A DNA stretch of 64,000 nucleotides from Acidobacteriota bacterium. GTDB taxonomy: Bacteria; Acidobacteriota; Thermoanaerobaculia; Multivoradales; JBCCEF01. Position 1 is the first letter of the stretch. Every line of letters starts with the position of its first letter. A program made the position numbers and the translations under genes. Under the pieces are notes generated by a model, which worked only from the letters and a program-made list of their open reading frames with translations, was not told where the DNA came from and ran no database searches. The stretch covers positions 1 through 64,000 of the forward strand of contig JBCCHV010000006.1 of NCBI GenBank assembly GCA_039028635.1. Reading direction: 5' to 3'. This document shows, in pieces, positions 17,630 to 25,601 of the stretch.

Positions 17630-20600
17630 CTACGATCGCTGCCGCCGCAGCACCCGGACACCGACCGCCGCCAGCAGCAGGAAGGTGAGGAGCAGGCCCC
17701 ACTGGCCGAGGGTCGGGATATCGGCGATCAGACCGACCACCGCCTCGGCCTGGTTGTCGGCCGGCTCGGCATCGTCGCCGTTGTTGCCGTCGTCGGCGAT
17801 GAAGGCCTGGTTGCTGATGCTGTCTCCGGCCCCGCCGCCGATCACCTCGACCACGAAGAGGGCGCTGCCGGACTCACCGGCCGCCACCGTGCCGAGGTCG
17901 AGATCGCAGTCACTGCCGGCGGTCTCGTCCGGCAGGCAAACCCAGCCGGCGGTGCTGCTGGCGGCGACGAAGACCGTCAGGTCCGGCACCCTCTCGGTCA
18001 GGATCACGCCGGTCGCCTCGCGGCTGCCAACGTTCTCGTAGTCGAGGGTGTAAGTGATGAATTCACCGATCCGCACCGAGCCAAGATCGCTGGTCTTGGT
18101 CAGCCGGAGATCCGGCGCATCCACCACCACCCGGTCGCTGCAGTCGTTGTTGTCTTCGGCGAGCTCGGCGGCGACGTTCGCCGGATCGACCGCGCAGACA
18201 CCTCCGTCCGCCGGGTTTTCGAGGGCCCCCGCGGCGGTCGGCGTCGCCATCCCGCGCACGGCGACGTGGGCTCCTGGAGCCAACTCCACCGCGCCGCCGG
18301 TGGCGACACAGGTGAGCACCTGGGCACTCACCCCACAGACCAGGTTGGCGGCTCCGGTCACTCCTGTGATGGCGTCGATGGCGAAGGTACCGTAGGTCGC
18401 GCCGGACGGCAGATCGTCCCGCAAGAACACCTCACCGGAGGCGAAAACCGCCACTCCCGGCCCGTCATTGAGGACGTCCAGGGTCCACTCGAAAGGCACT
18501 CCCAAGCTGCCCATGCCAAGGTTGTCGTTGAGCTTCTCGACGATCAGATCCGGCCCCTGGGCCACCACCGTGTCGCCACAGCCGTTGTTGCCTTCGTCGG
18601 TCTCCGCCTCGACGCCATCGGGATCGACGGCGCAAACCTCGCCGGTGCGCGGATTGACCAACGAACCGATCGCCGTCGGGGTGACCACGACGGCCACCGT
18701 GAAGCTGCCGCCGTCGGCGAGATCGACGTTGCCACCGTCCGCCGTGCACTCCAGATCGCCGCTGGCGATGGCGCAGCTCACGGTGCCGCTGCCGGAGAGA
18801 CCGCTCGAGGCAGTCACCGCCGGCGTACCGTAGGTGACGTTGCCGGTCGGCAGGGCATCGAGGAGGATGCGAGACGCCGCCGGGAAGCTGGCGACGGCGC
18901 CGCCGTTGCTGACCGTGATCGACCAGTCGAAGGGCACCCCGACGCCGCCACTGCCGGAGGTGTCGTTGATCTTGCTCGAGGTCAAGTCCGGTGATGCCGC
19001 CACGACGACGCTGTCGGAGCAGGTGTTGTTGGTCTCGTCCTCTTCTTCCAGGGCACCGCCCGGGTCGACGGCGCAGGCACCGCCGGCGCGCGGATTGTCG
19101 AAGGTGCCGGCGCCGCTCGGATCGGCCGTCAACTCGACCGTGAAGGTGCCGCTGCCGGCGGCGATCACCACGTCTCCGCCGCTCGCCTGACACAACAGGT
19201 CGATGGAGCTTAGCGTGCAGTCGATGGTGCCGCTGCCGGAGATCCCGGCCTGGGCACCGACGGTCGCGCCGGAGTAGCTGATCGCGCCGCCCGGCAGGCT
19301 GTCGCCGAGAATCGCCTGACCGTCGAGGTAGGTGGCGTCGCCCGCACCGCCGTTGGTGACCGTCAGCGACCAGGTCCAGGTCGCCGCCTCCTCCGTCGCG
19401 CCACCGACATCGTTGCTCTTCACCACCGCCAGGTCCGGCAGGGCCACCACGTCGACCACATTGCCGCAGCCGTTGTTGCCTTCGGCGGTCTCGAGCTCAG
19501 CGTCATCCGGATCGACCGCACAGACGCCGCCGGAACGCGGATTGACGAAGCTGGCCTCGGCCTGCGGCGTGGCGTCGAAGCTCACCGTGAAGGTGCCGCC
19601 GACGGCGAAGTCGACCCCACCGCCGCTCGCCGTACAGGTGAGATCCGAGCCGGCGATGGCGCAGGCGATGGTGCCCGCTCCCGAGACCCCCGACTGGGCC
19701 GAAACCGCCGCCGTGCCGTAGGTCATGTCCGTATCCGGAAGCTGATCGAGCAGGATCCGGGCAGCGCTCGGGAAGCTCGCTGCAGCGCCGCCGTTGGTCA
19801 CCACCAGAGACCACTCGAAGGGCGCCCCGACGACGCCCGAGCCGGTCAGGTCGTTGCTCTTCACCACCGTCAGGTCCGGCGAGGCCGCGACATCGACCGA
19901 GTTCGAGCAGCCGTTGTTGCTTTCGTCCGCCTCGTCGATCACCGCCCCCGGGTCGACGGCACAGGTACCGCCGGAGCGCGGGTTGGCAAACGTTCCCGCC
20001 ATCGACGGATCGACCGAGAAGCTCACCGTGAAGCTGCCGGTGGTCGCCGCCAGCACGACATCACCGCCGCTGGCGCTGCAGGTCAGCACAGCGGTGGCGA
20101 TGGTGCAGGCGACGGTACCGCCACCGGAGACGCCGGTGACCGCACCCACCGACGCCGTGCCGTAGGCGAGATCGCTCGCCGGCAGCTCATCCGTGAGGAT
20201 GGTCTCGCCGGCGGCGAAGGTCGTCGCCACCGCCCCCTGATTGGCGACCGTCACCGACCAGGTCCAGGTCGCCGCCTCCTCCGTCGAGCCGGAGACGTCG
20301 TTGCTCTTGGTCGCCGTCAGATCAGGCAGCTCGAAGACCTCCACCGAATCCGAGCAGCCGTTGTTGCCCTCGGCGTTCTCGAGCTCGGCGTCGTCCGGAT
20401 CGACCGCACAGGTGCCGCCGGAACGCGGATTGTCGTAGGTCGCGGCGCTCGTCGCCGTGGCGTCGAAGGTCACCGTGAAGGTGCCACCGTCACCGAAGTC
20501 GACGTTGCCGCCGCTCGCCGTGCAGGTGAGCACCGAGGTGGCGATAGCGCAGGCGACGGTGCCACTGCCGGAGAGCCCCGACGTCGCCGAGACGGCGGCG

Positions 20601-23539
20601 GAACCATAGGTGATGTCCGTCGTCGGCAGCTCGTCGAGCAGGATGCGCGCACCGCTGGCGAAGCTCGCTACGCCGCCGCCGTTGCTGACCACCAGGCTCC
20701 ACTGGAAGGTCTCGTTGACGACGCCGGTGCCGCCGACATCGTTGCTCTTGGCAACGGTCAGATCCGGCGACGCCACCACCGCCACCGAATCGCTGCAGGC
20801 GTTGTTGGTTTCGTTGGCCTCGGTGATCAAGGCGGAAGGATCGATGGCGCAGGCGCCACCGGAACGCGGATTGTCGTAGGTCGCGGCCGCCGAAGGGTCG
20901 ACCGTCACGGTCACCGTGAAGGCGACCCCGCTGCCGAGGATGGCCGTACCGCCGCTCGCCGTGCAGGTGAGGTCGCCGCTGACGATGCCGCAGCTCACCG
21001 ATCCGGTGCCCGACAGCGCCGCCCCGGGGGTCACCACCGGGGTGCCGTAGGCCAGACCGGAAGCCGGCAGGTTGTCGCTCAGGATGAGCTCGCCGGCATC
21101 GAAGGTCGCCGTCCCGAGGCCGCCGTTGGCCACCTGCAGCGACCAGGTCCAGGTCGCCGCTTCTTCCGTCGCGCCGCCGACGTCGTTGCTCTTCACCACC
21201 GTCAGGTCCGGCAGCGGCGGCGGCACGCTCACCGAATCGGAGCAGGTGTTGTTGCTCTCGTCGATTTCGAAGGCCTGGTTGGTCGGGTCGGTGATGCAGT
21301 TGCCGCTGCTACGCGGGTTGTCGAAGGTGCCGAAGGTGGTCGGTGTCGCCGCGACCTCGACCGTGAAGAAGCCGTTGACGGCGATGATCGCGTTGCCGGC
21401 GTCGGGCACGCAGGACAGCACGTCCGAGGCCACCGAACAGTCGATGGCGGTGCCTCCGGCCGAGTAGGTGATACCGCTCTCGGAGGTGATCGACGGTGTC
21501 CCGTAGGTCATGCCGCTGTCCGGCAGGGTGTCGAGCAGCAAGAACCCACCGGTGCCGACGGTAGCCGCGGCGGTGCCCCCGTTGCGCACCGTGATCGACC
21601 AGGTGAACGGCGTCCCGACGCTACCGGTGCCGGAGGTGTCGTTGCTCTTGATCGCCGTCAGATCCGGCGAAGGCGTCACCATCACCGAGTTGCTGCAGGC
21701 GTTGTTGCCTTCGTCGCCCTCGCTGATCACCCCTCCCGGGTCGACGCTGCAAGCCCCCCCGGAGCGCGGGTTGTCGAAGGTGCCGAAGGTGGTCGGAGTG
21801 ACCGGCAAGGTCACCAGGAAGCTACCGCTGCCGGCGGCGAGGACCACAGTGCCGCCGCTGGCACTGCAGGTCAGGTCCGAGCCGATCACGCCGCAACTGA
21901 TGCTGCCGGTACCGCTGATGCCGACCTGCGAGCCCACCACCGGCGAGCCGTAGGTCAGACCACTGGCCGGCAAGTTGTCGCTCAGGATCGCATCACCGGC
22001 AGAGAAAGTCGCCGGCTGGGTGCCACCATTGGCCACCTGGAAGGTCCAATCCCAGTCGCCACCCTGGCCGACGGTGCCACCGACATCGTTGGTCTTGCCG
22101 ACGGTCAGATCCGGCCCCACGACGGCGGTGCCGACGACCACCGAGTTGGAGCACTGATTGTTGCTCTCATCGGACTCGGTCACGGTGTTGTTGCCGTCGA
22201 CCGTACAAGCCCCGCCGGAGCGCGGATTGTCGAAGGTGCCGGCCACCGAGGCGGTAGCCGCGAAGGTCACCGTGAAGGTGCCGTTGGGAGCGATGGTCAA
22301 ACCGCCTCCGGCGGTCGTGCAGGTCAAGAGCGCGGTGGTGATCGAGCACGAGATGGAAGCTCCGACATCGAAGGTGACGCCACTCACCGCGCCCACCGAT
22401 GGCGAGCCGTAGGTCATGCTGGCGTCCGGCAGGGCATCGAGCAGCAGAAACGCTGCCGAGGGAACGACGGCATCGACAGTCCCCTGATTGCGCACCGTGA
22501 TCGACCAGTTGAAGGGCGTGCCGACGAGGGCGCTCCCGCCCGCGTCGTTGGATTTCGTCGCCACCAGATCCGGCGACGGGTTGACCACCATCGAGTCGCT
22601 GCAGGAGTTGTTGGTCTCGTTGCCCTCGGTGATCGCGCCATCGGGATCGATCGCACAGACGCCGCCGCTGCGCGGGTTGTCGAAGGTGCCGGTCACGGTG
22701 GCGTCGACCCTGACGGAGACGGTGAAGCCACCGGTCGCCGCCGCCAGGTTGACGTTGCCTGCGGAGGCGATGCAAGTGAGCACCGAGGTCGCAACGGCGC
22801 AAGAGATCGTGCCGCTGCCGGTGATGTCGGTCTGGGAGCTCACCGAGACCATGCCGTAGGTGAGACCGCTGTCGGGCAGGCTGTCACGCAGGATGACCTC
22901 GCCGGAAGCGAAGTCGGCGGCCGCCGAGCCGCCGTTGGCGACCTGAAGGGACCAGTCCCAATCGACACCAAGCAGGACCGAGCCGAGGCGGTTGTTGCTC
23001 TTCACCACCGTCAAGTCCGGACCGACCGCTCCGGTGGTCACGGTCACCGAATCGGAACAAAGATTGTTGGTGTCGTCCGTTTCGGGGATGGCGTTGACCA
23101 GATCGGCTATGCAAATGCCGCTGGTGCGCGGGTTGTCGAAGGTGCCCGCCGTGGTCGGCGTCACCGGGATCGTCACCGTGAAGGATCCGCCGGCCGAGAT
23201 GTCGACATTGCCGGTGGCCGGCGTGCACTGCAGCACAAAGGCCGCCGAGATGGTGCAAGAGATGGCACTGCCGGTCACCCCGGATTGACTCACCGAAGGT
23301 GTGCCGTAGGTGAGGCCGGCATTGGGGAGGACGTCGGTCAGCATGAAGCCGCCGAAGCCGAAGGTGGCGGTGGCATCGCCGCCATTCGCCACCACGATGG
23401 ACCAGTTGAAGGGCGTGCCGACGGTGCCGTTGCCGGTGAGGTCGTTGCTCTTGGTGGCGGTGAGATCAGGCTGAGCCCAGAGCGGGGTGCCCAACATCGA
23501 GACCAACAACAGAAGCGCGAACGGAAAACGCTGCCGCAT
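17630..23539 (-). CDS. Giant secreted repeat protein with DUF11-like domain and IPTL-CTERM sorting signal
   Basis: A 1969-residue exported protein. The signal peptide is residues 1-23 (ends PLWAQ). Twelve tandem CARDB-like beta-sandwich repeats of about 148 residues follow. Each begins PDLTxxKSND, contains a WS.xVxNGG core and a FDNPRSGG turn, and ends NNxCSDSV, with four conserved cysteines that could form two disulfides. Most repeats alternate between two kinds (PFxWS and TWTWS/DWDW). A DUF11-like domain then carries TSDLGSVRIGEFITYTL, and the protein ends with IPTLGQWG, a hydrophobic helix and RRQR, the IPTL-CTERM sorting signal. ATG was chosen over an upstream in-frame start because GGGGAGG precedes it and the signal peptide begins there. 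Probably a surface adhesin or structural protein; that role is inferred from architecture. Confidence 0.93.
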   Translation of the reverse strand: MRQRFPFALLLLVSMLGTPLWAQPDLTATKSNDLTGNGTVGTPFNWSIVVANGGDATATFGFGGFMLTDVLPNAGLTYGTPSVSQSGVTGSAISCTISAAFVLQCTPATGNVDISAGGSFTVTIPVTPTTAGTFDNPRTSGICIADLVNAIPETDDTNNLCSDSVTVTTGAVGPDLTVVKSNNRLGSVLLGVDWDWSLQVANGGSAAADFASGEVILRDSLPDSGLTYGMVSVSSQTDITGSGTISCAVATSVLTCIASAGNVNLAAATGGFTVSVRVDATVTGTFDNPRSGGVCAIDPDGAITEGNETNNSCSDSMVVNPSPDLVATKSNDAGGSALVGTPFNWSITVRNQGTVDAVVPSAAFLLLDALPDASMTYGSPSVGAVSGVTFDVGASISCSITTALLTCTTAGGGLTIAPNGTFTVTFAATASVAGTFDNPRSGGACTVDGNNTVTESDESNNQCSNSVVVGTAVVGPDLTVGKTNDVGGTVGQGGDWDWTFQVANGGTQPATFSAGDAILSDNLPASGLTYGSPVVGSQVGISGTGSISCGVIGSDLTCSASGGTVVLAAGSGSFLVTLPVTPTTFGTFDNPRSGGACSVDPGGVISEGDEGNNACSNSVMVTPSPDLTAIKSNDTSGTGSVGTPFTWSITVRNGGTAAATVGTGGFLLLDTLPDSGMTYGTPSITSESGITYSAGGTAIDCSVASDVLSCVPDAGNAIIAVNGFFTVEVAATPTTFGTFDNPRSSGNCITDPTNQAFEIDESNNTCSDSVSVPPPLPDLTVVKSNDVGGATEEAATWTWSLQVANGGLGTATFDAGELILSDNLPASGLAYGTPVVTPGAALSGTGSVSCGIVSGDLTCTASGGTAILGSGVAFTVTVTVDPSAAATYDNPRSGGACAIDPSALITEANETNNACSDSVAVVASPDLTVAKSNDVGGTGVVNETFQWSLVVSNGGGVASFASGARILLDELPTTDITYGSAAVSATSGLSGSGTVACAIATSVLTCTASGGNVDFGDGGTFTVTFDATATSAATYDNPRSGGTCAVDPDDAELENAEGNNGCSDSVEVFELPDLTATKSNDVSGSTEEAATWTWSVTVANQGAVATTFAAGETILTDELPASDLAYGTASVGAVTGVSGGGTVACTIATAVLTCSASGGDVVLAATTGSFTVSFSVDPSMAGTFANPRSGGTCAVDPGAVIDEADESNNGCSNSVDVAASPDLTVVKSNDLTGSGVVGAPFEWSLVVTNGGAAASFPSAARILLDQLPDTDMTYGTAAVSAQSGVSGAGTIACAIAGSDLTCTASGGGVDFAVGGTFTVSFDATPQAEASFVNPRSGGVCAVDPDDAELETAEGNNGCGNVVDVVALPDLAVVKSNDVGGATEEAATWTWSLTVTNGGAGDATYLDGQAILGDSLPGGAISYSGATVGAQAGISGSGTIDCTLSSIDLLCQASGGDVVIAAGSGTFTVELTADPSGAGTFDNPRAGGACAVDPGGALEEEDETNNTCSDSVVVAASPDLTSSKINDTSGSGGVGVPFDWSITVSNGGAVASFPAASRILLDALPTGNVTYGTPAVTASSGLSGSGTVSCAIASGDLECTADGGNVDLADGGSFTVAVVVTPTAIGSLVNPRTGEVCAVDPDGVEAETDEGNNGCGDTVVAQGPDLIVEKLNDNLGMGSLGVPFEWTLDVLNDGPGVAVFASGEVFLRDDLPSGATYGTFAIDAITGVTGAANLVCGVSAQVLTCVATGGAVELAPGAHVAVRGMATPTAAGALENPADGGVCAVDPANVAAELAEDNNDCSDRVVVDAPDLRLTKTSDLGSVRIGEFITYTLDYENVGSREATGVILTERVPDLTVFVAASSTAGWVCLPDETAGSDCDLDLGTVAAGESGSALFVVEVIGGGAGDSISNQAFIADDGNNGDDAEPADNQAEAVVGLIADIPTLGQWGLLLTFLLLAAVGVRVLRRQRS
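18116..23470 (-). repeat. Twelve tandem coding repeats of about 445 bp
   Basis: Internal repeats of the IPTL-CTERM protein. Each unit encodes about 148 residues. Units 1-11 alternate in type, giving a higher-order unit of about 890 bp. Conserved blocks such as those coding for DNPRSGG recur with silent and replacement differences, so the array grew by duplication and has since diverged. Confidence 0.85.
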
Positions 23540-23910
23540 GACGGTTCCTCCCCAAATCCTGCCGAAATCAAAGGAAATAGCCGGTACTGGCCCCGAAAAA
23601 AACCTAGCACAGGGGCGCACCAGGAGCCTTCCGGGCTCGACCTGCGATTTCACCCCGCCGGGGGCTATCGGCCGGACCGCTAGCGGGAGCTGGGAGCCGA
23701 AGTGATGCGATCCGGTCAAGAATCGGCAAAAAGACGTCAAATCCGAATCGGCCGACTCCTTCGGCCCGCCCCGAGATCGTCACATTGGTGGCAGCACCGG
23801 ATGCCACCGCCTCCCCGGAAGGTGGGAGGCGGCGGTAATCCGACGATTGCGAAGTTGGAGAGTTGAGCGAGCGGCGCCAGAGCACTGGCCGCCCGCCATC
23901 CGACAAGTTC
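23540..23910. other. Intergenic region with one strong hairpin
   Basis: No convincing gene. It holds the leader of the IPTL-CTERM gene (GGGGAGG just upstream of its start) and a 9-bp perfect stem at 23807-23832 (CCGCCTCCC with GGGAGGCGG, 8-base loop). The stem lies about 80 bases after the stop of the next minus-strand gene. It lacks a T-run, so it is at most a weak terminator. I saw no clear promoter hexamers. Confidence 0.5.
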
Positions 23911-25200
23911 CTAGGGCACCACCGCCGACCAGGCGCTGACGTCTCCAGACTCGAAGCCATCGAAAAAGATCGGCAGCTCGACACGTCGTCCGAACAGATC
24001 GAGGCTGTTGATCGCCGTTCCCGTGTCGGTCTCCCAGACCGTGAAACCGCGGCCATCGGTCCCCACGATGGGCCGCGCCACCGCCTGGTCCCCGGCGACC
24101 TCTGGGCTCAGCCGCTCGACGGCGCCGCGCAGAATGCCCTCGGCGGTGACGTGGCGTCCGACGATGGTGAGCTCGCCGCTGTCGAGGAAGTCGTCGTGCC
24201 AGGCCACCAAGAAGTCACCGCTCGGGCCGCCGGCGGCGCCCGGCAGCTCCGCACTGCCCTGGCCGTCATCGATGCGCAGATCGGACGTCATCGCCGTGCC
24301 ATCGGCGGCGAACAGGCGCCCGACGACGGCCGAGGGCCCGGGGGTGGGCGGCAACTCTTCCCACACCACCAGGAAGCGGCCGTCCGGCTGCACTACCAGC
24401 GCCGGATCGAAGTGGATGCCAGCAGACGTCGCGTTGACCGCAATCTCGCCGCCTTGGAGGGCCCCGGAGGCATCGACCCGCCGTGCCACGATGCTGTCGG
24501 GACTGGAATCCTGGTCGTCGCTCTCCCACACCAGCACGAAATTGCCGGCGCCGTCGGAGGCGACGTCGATGTCCTCCTGGTCACCGGTCAAGGTGATGTT
24601 GACCAGGAACTGGTCGGCAACCGCCGTGGCGGTGCTGTCGAACAGCCGTGCGGCGACGTTCTCGGCCGGGTTGGCCACCGGGTTGGTCTCCCAAGCGACC
24701 AGGAACCCACCATTGAGGCCGGCCGCCACCACCGGATCGTTCTGATCGCCATCGGTCACCTGATTGACCAGAAACTCACCCGTCACCGGAGCGCCGGCGG
24801 TGTCGAACAAGCGTCCGTAGACTCCCCGCTGGCTGCCGTCCTGCTGGTCACTGTCCCAGACCACCACCAGCCGGCCATCGCTGAGAAAGGCGACGTCCGG
24901 ATCGTGCTGATCGTCGTCGGTCTCGACATTGACTCTCATCTGGTCGCCGAGGGCCACCCCATCGGCCCCGAATCGGCGCAGATAAACGTTGTCCGCCGAT
25001 CCATCCTGATCGGCGCTCTCCCACAACACCGCGAAGACGCCGTCGCTGCTGACGTCGATCGCCGCGAAGTCCTGATTGCCCGCGGTCACCTGGTTGATCG
25101 CCACCTGGCCTCCCTGCACCATCACTTGGCCCTGAGCGGGAACCACGGACACCACCAGCAAGAGCAGCAAAATCCTCACAACGCTCAAATCCCTCGACAT
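23911..25200 (-). CDS. Secreted repeat protein (propeller-like) with DGFE-type tail
   Basis: A 429-residue exported protein. The signal peptide ends near VVPAQGQ. Seven or so repeats of about 50 residues follow, with the pattern NQVTxGDQxxPxVAxxxxGxFxVxWES.DxDGS...V.xRxFDxxG. The alternating hydrophobic strands suggest a beta-propeller or stacked beta-sheets. No catalytic motif is visible. It ends with IFFDGFESGDVSAWSAVVP, the tail shared with other exported proteins here. The ribosome binding site AAAGGAG is well placed. It is transcribed in the same direction as the IPTL-CTERM gene but separated by 371 bases, so may be independent. Confidence 0.85.
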   Translation of the reverse strand: MSRDLSVVRILLLLLVVSVVPAQGQVMVQGGQVAINQVTAGNQDFAAIDVSSDGVFAVLWESADQDGSADNVYLRRFGADGVALGDQMRVNVETDDDQHDPDVAFLSDGRLVVVWDSDQQDGSQRGVYGRLFDTAGAPVTGEFLVNQVTDGDQNDPVVAAGLNGGFLVAWETNPVANPAENVAARLFDSTATAVADQFLVNITLTGDQEDIDVASDGAGNFVLVWESDDQDSSPDSIVARRVDASGALQGGEIAVNATSAGIHFDPALVVQPDGRFLVVWEELPPTPGPSAVVGRLFAADGTAMTSDLRIDDGQGSAELPGAAGGPSGDFLVAWHDDFLDSGELTIVGRHVTAEGILRGAVERLSPEVAGDQAVARPIVGTDGRGFTVWETDTGTAINSLDLFGRRVELPIFFDGFESGDVSAWSAVVP

Positions 25201-25504
25201 CCCAATCTCCTTTGGATCCCGCCGAACGAACCTTCCCCTCGGAAGTGGTCAACGCCACCGACCTTTTCGTCGGTCGCGATACCAGGGCCACGGATTTCCG
25301 AGTGGAGCGGCGAAAACGTCACCGAGCGGGCTCCGAGAGCAAGTTGACAGCACCCTCCCCCGAGGAGCCAGTAGGACCCGGGCACGGGTCCGAGAACCCA
25401 TTGTAACCCTTGCAGGTCATCGCGTGCCCGGATCTCTTCGCCGGCAGCGGCCCCGCCGGCGGGCTCTCTCGGCCGATCGCCGCCGTCTCCACGGCGCAAT
25501 TTCG
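25201..25504. other. Intergenic DNA between two divergent genes
   Basis: Holds the leader of the minus-strand secreted repeat protein (ribosome binding site next to 25201). No further gene with supporting features was found in either direction. Confidence 0.4.
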
Positions 25505-25567
25505 TTGACAAAAAGGACTAAATGAGTCCAAAATAGGAAAGCCCTTATTGAGACTTCATCTCAATAA
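25505..25567 (+). promoter_or_regulatory. Putative promoter and two inverted repeats upstream of the iron-uptake cassette
   Basis: A -35-like TTGACA at 25505-25510 is followed by an AT-rich stretch with no good -10. The inverted repeat GGACT/AGTCC occupies 25515-25529. A stronger one, arms TTATTGAGA and TCTCAATAA with a 5-base spacer, occupies 25545-25567, ending 34 bases before the receptor ATG. This is unusually AT-rich for the window. An operator for a metal-responsive repressor is plausible from the downstream genes, but the sequence does not match a classic Fur box. Confidence 0.5.
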
Positions 25568-25601
25568 CCCCTCGATACGCGCAGTCCTCGGAGATCTCCC
25601 C

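Noticed and set aside
17378-18994. Plus-strand open frame across the ThuA-like gene end and the IPTL-CTERM gene
   Set aside because: Residue composition is that of an antisense shadow, with no start signals, and it crosses two well-supported genes.
25545-25567. Calling the AT-rich palindrome a Fur box
   Set aside because: The arms do not fit GATAATGATAATCATTATC, so it is kept as an operator of unknown regulator.
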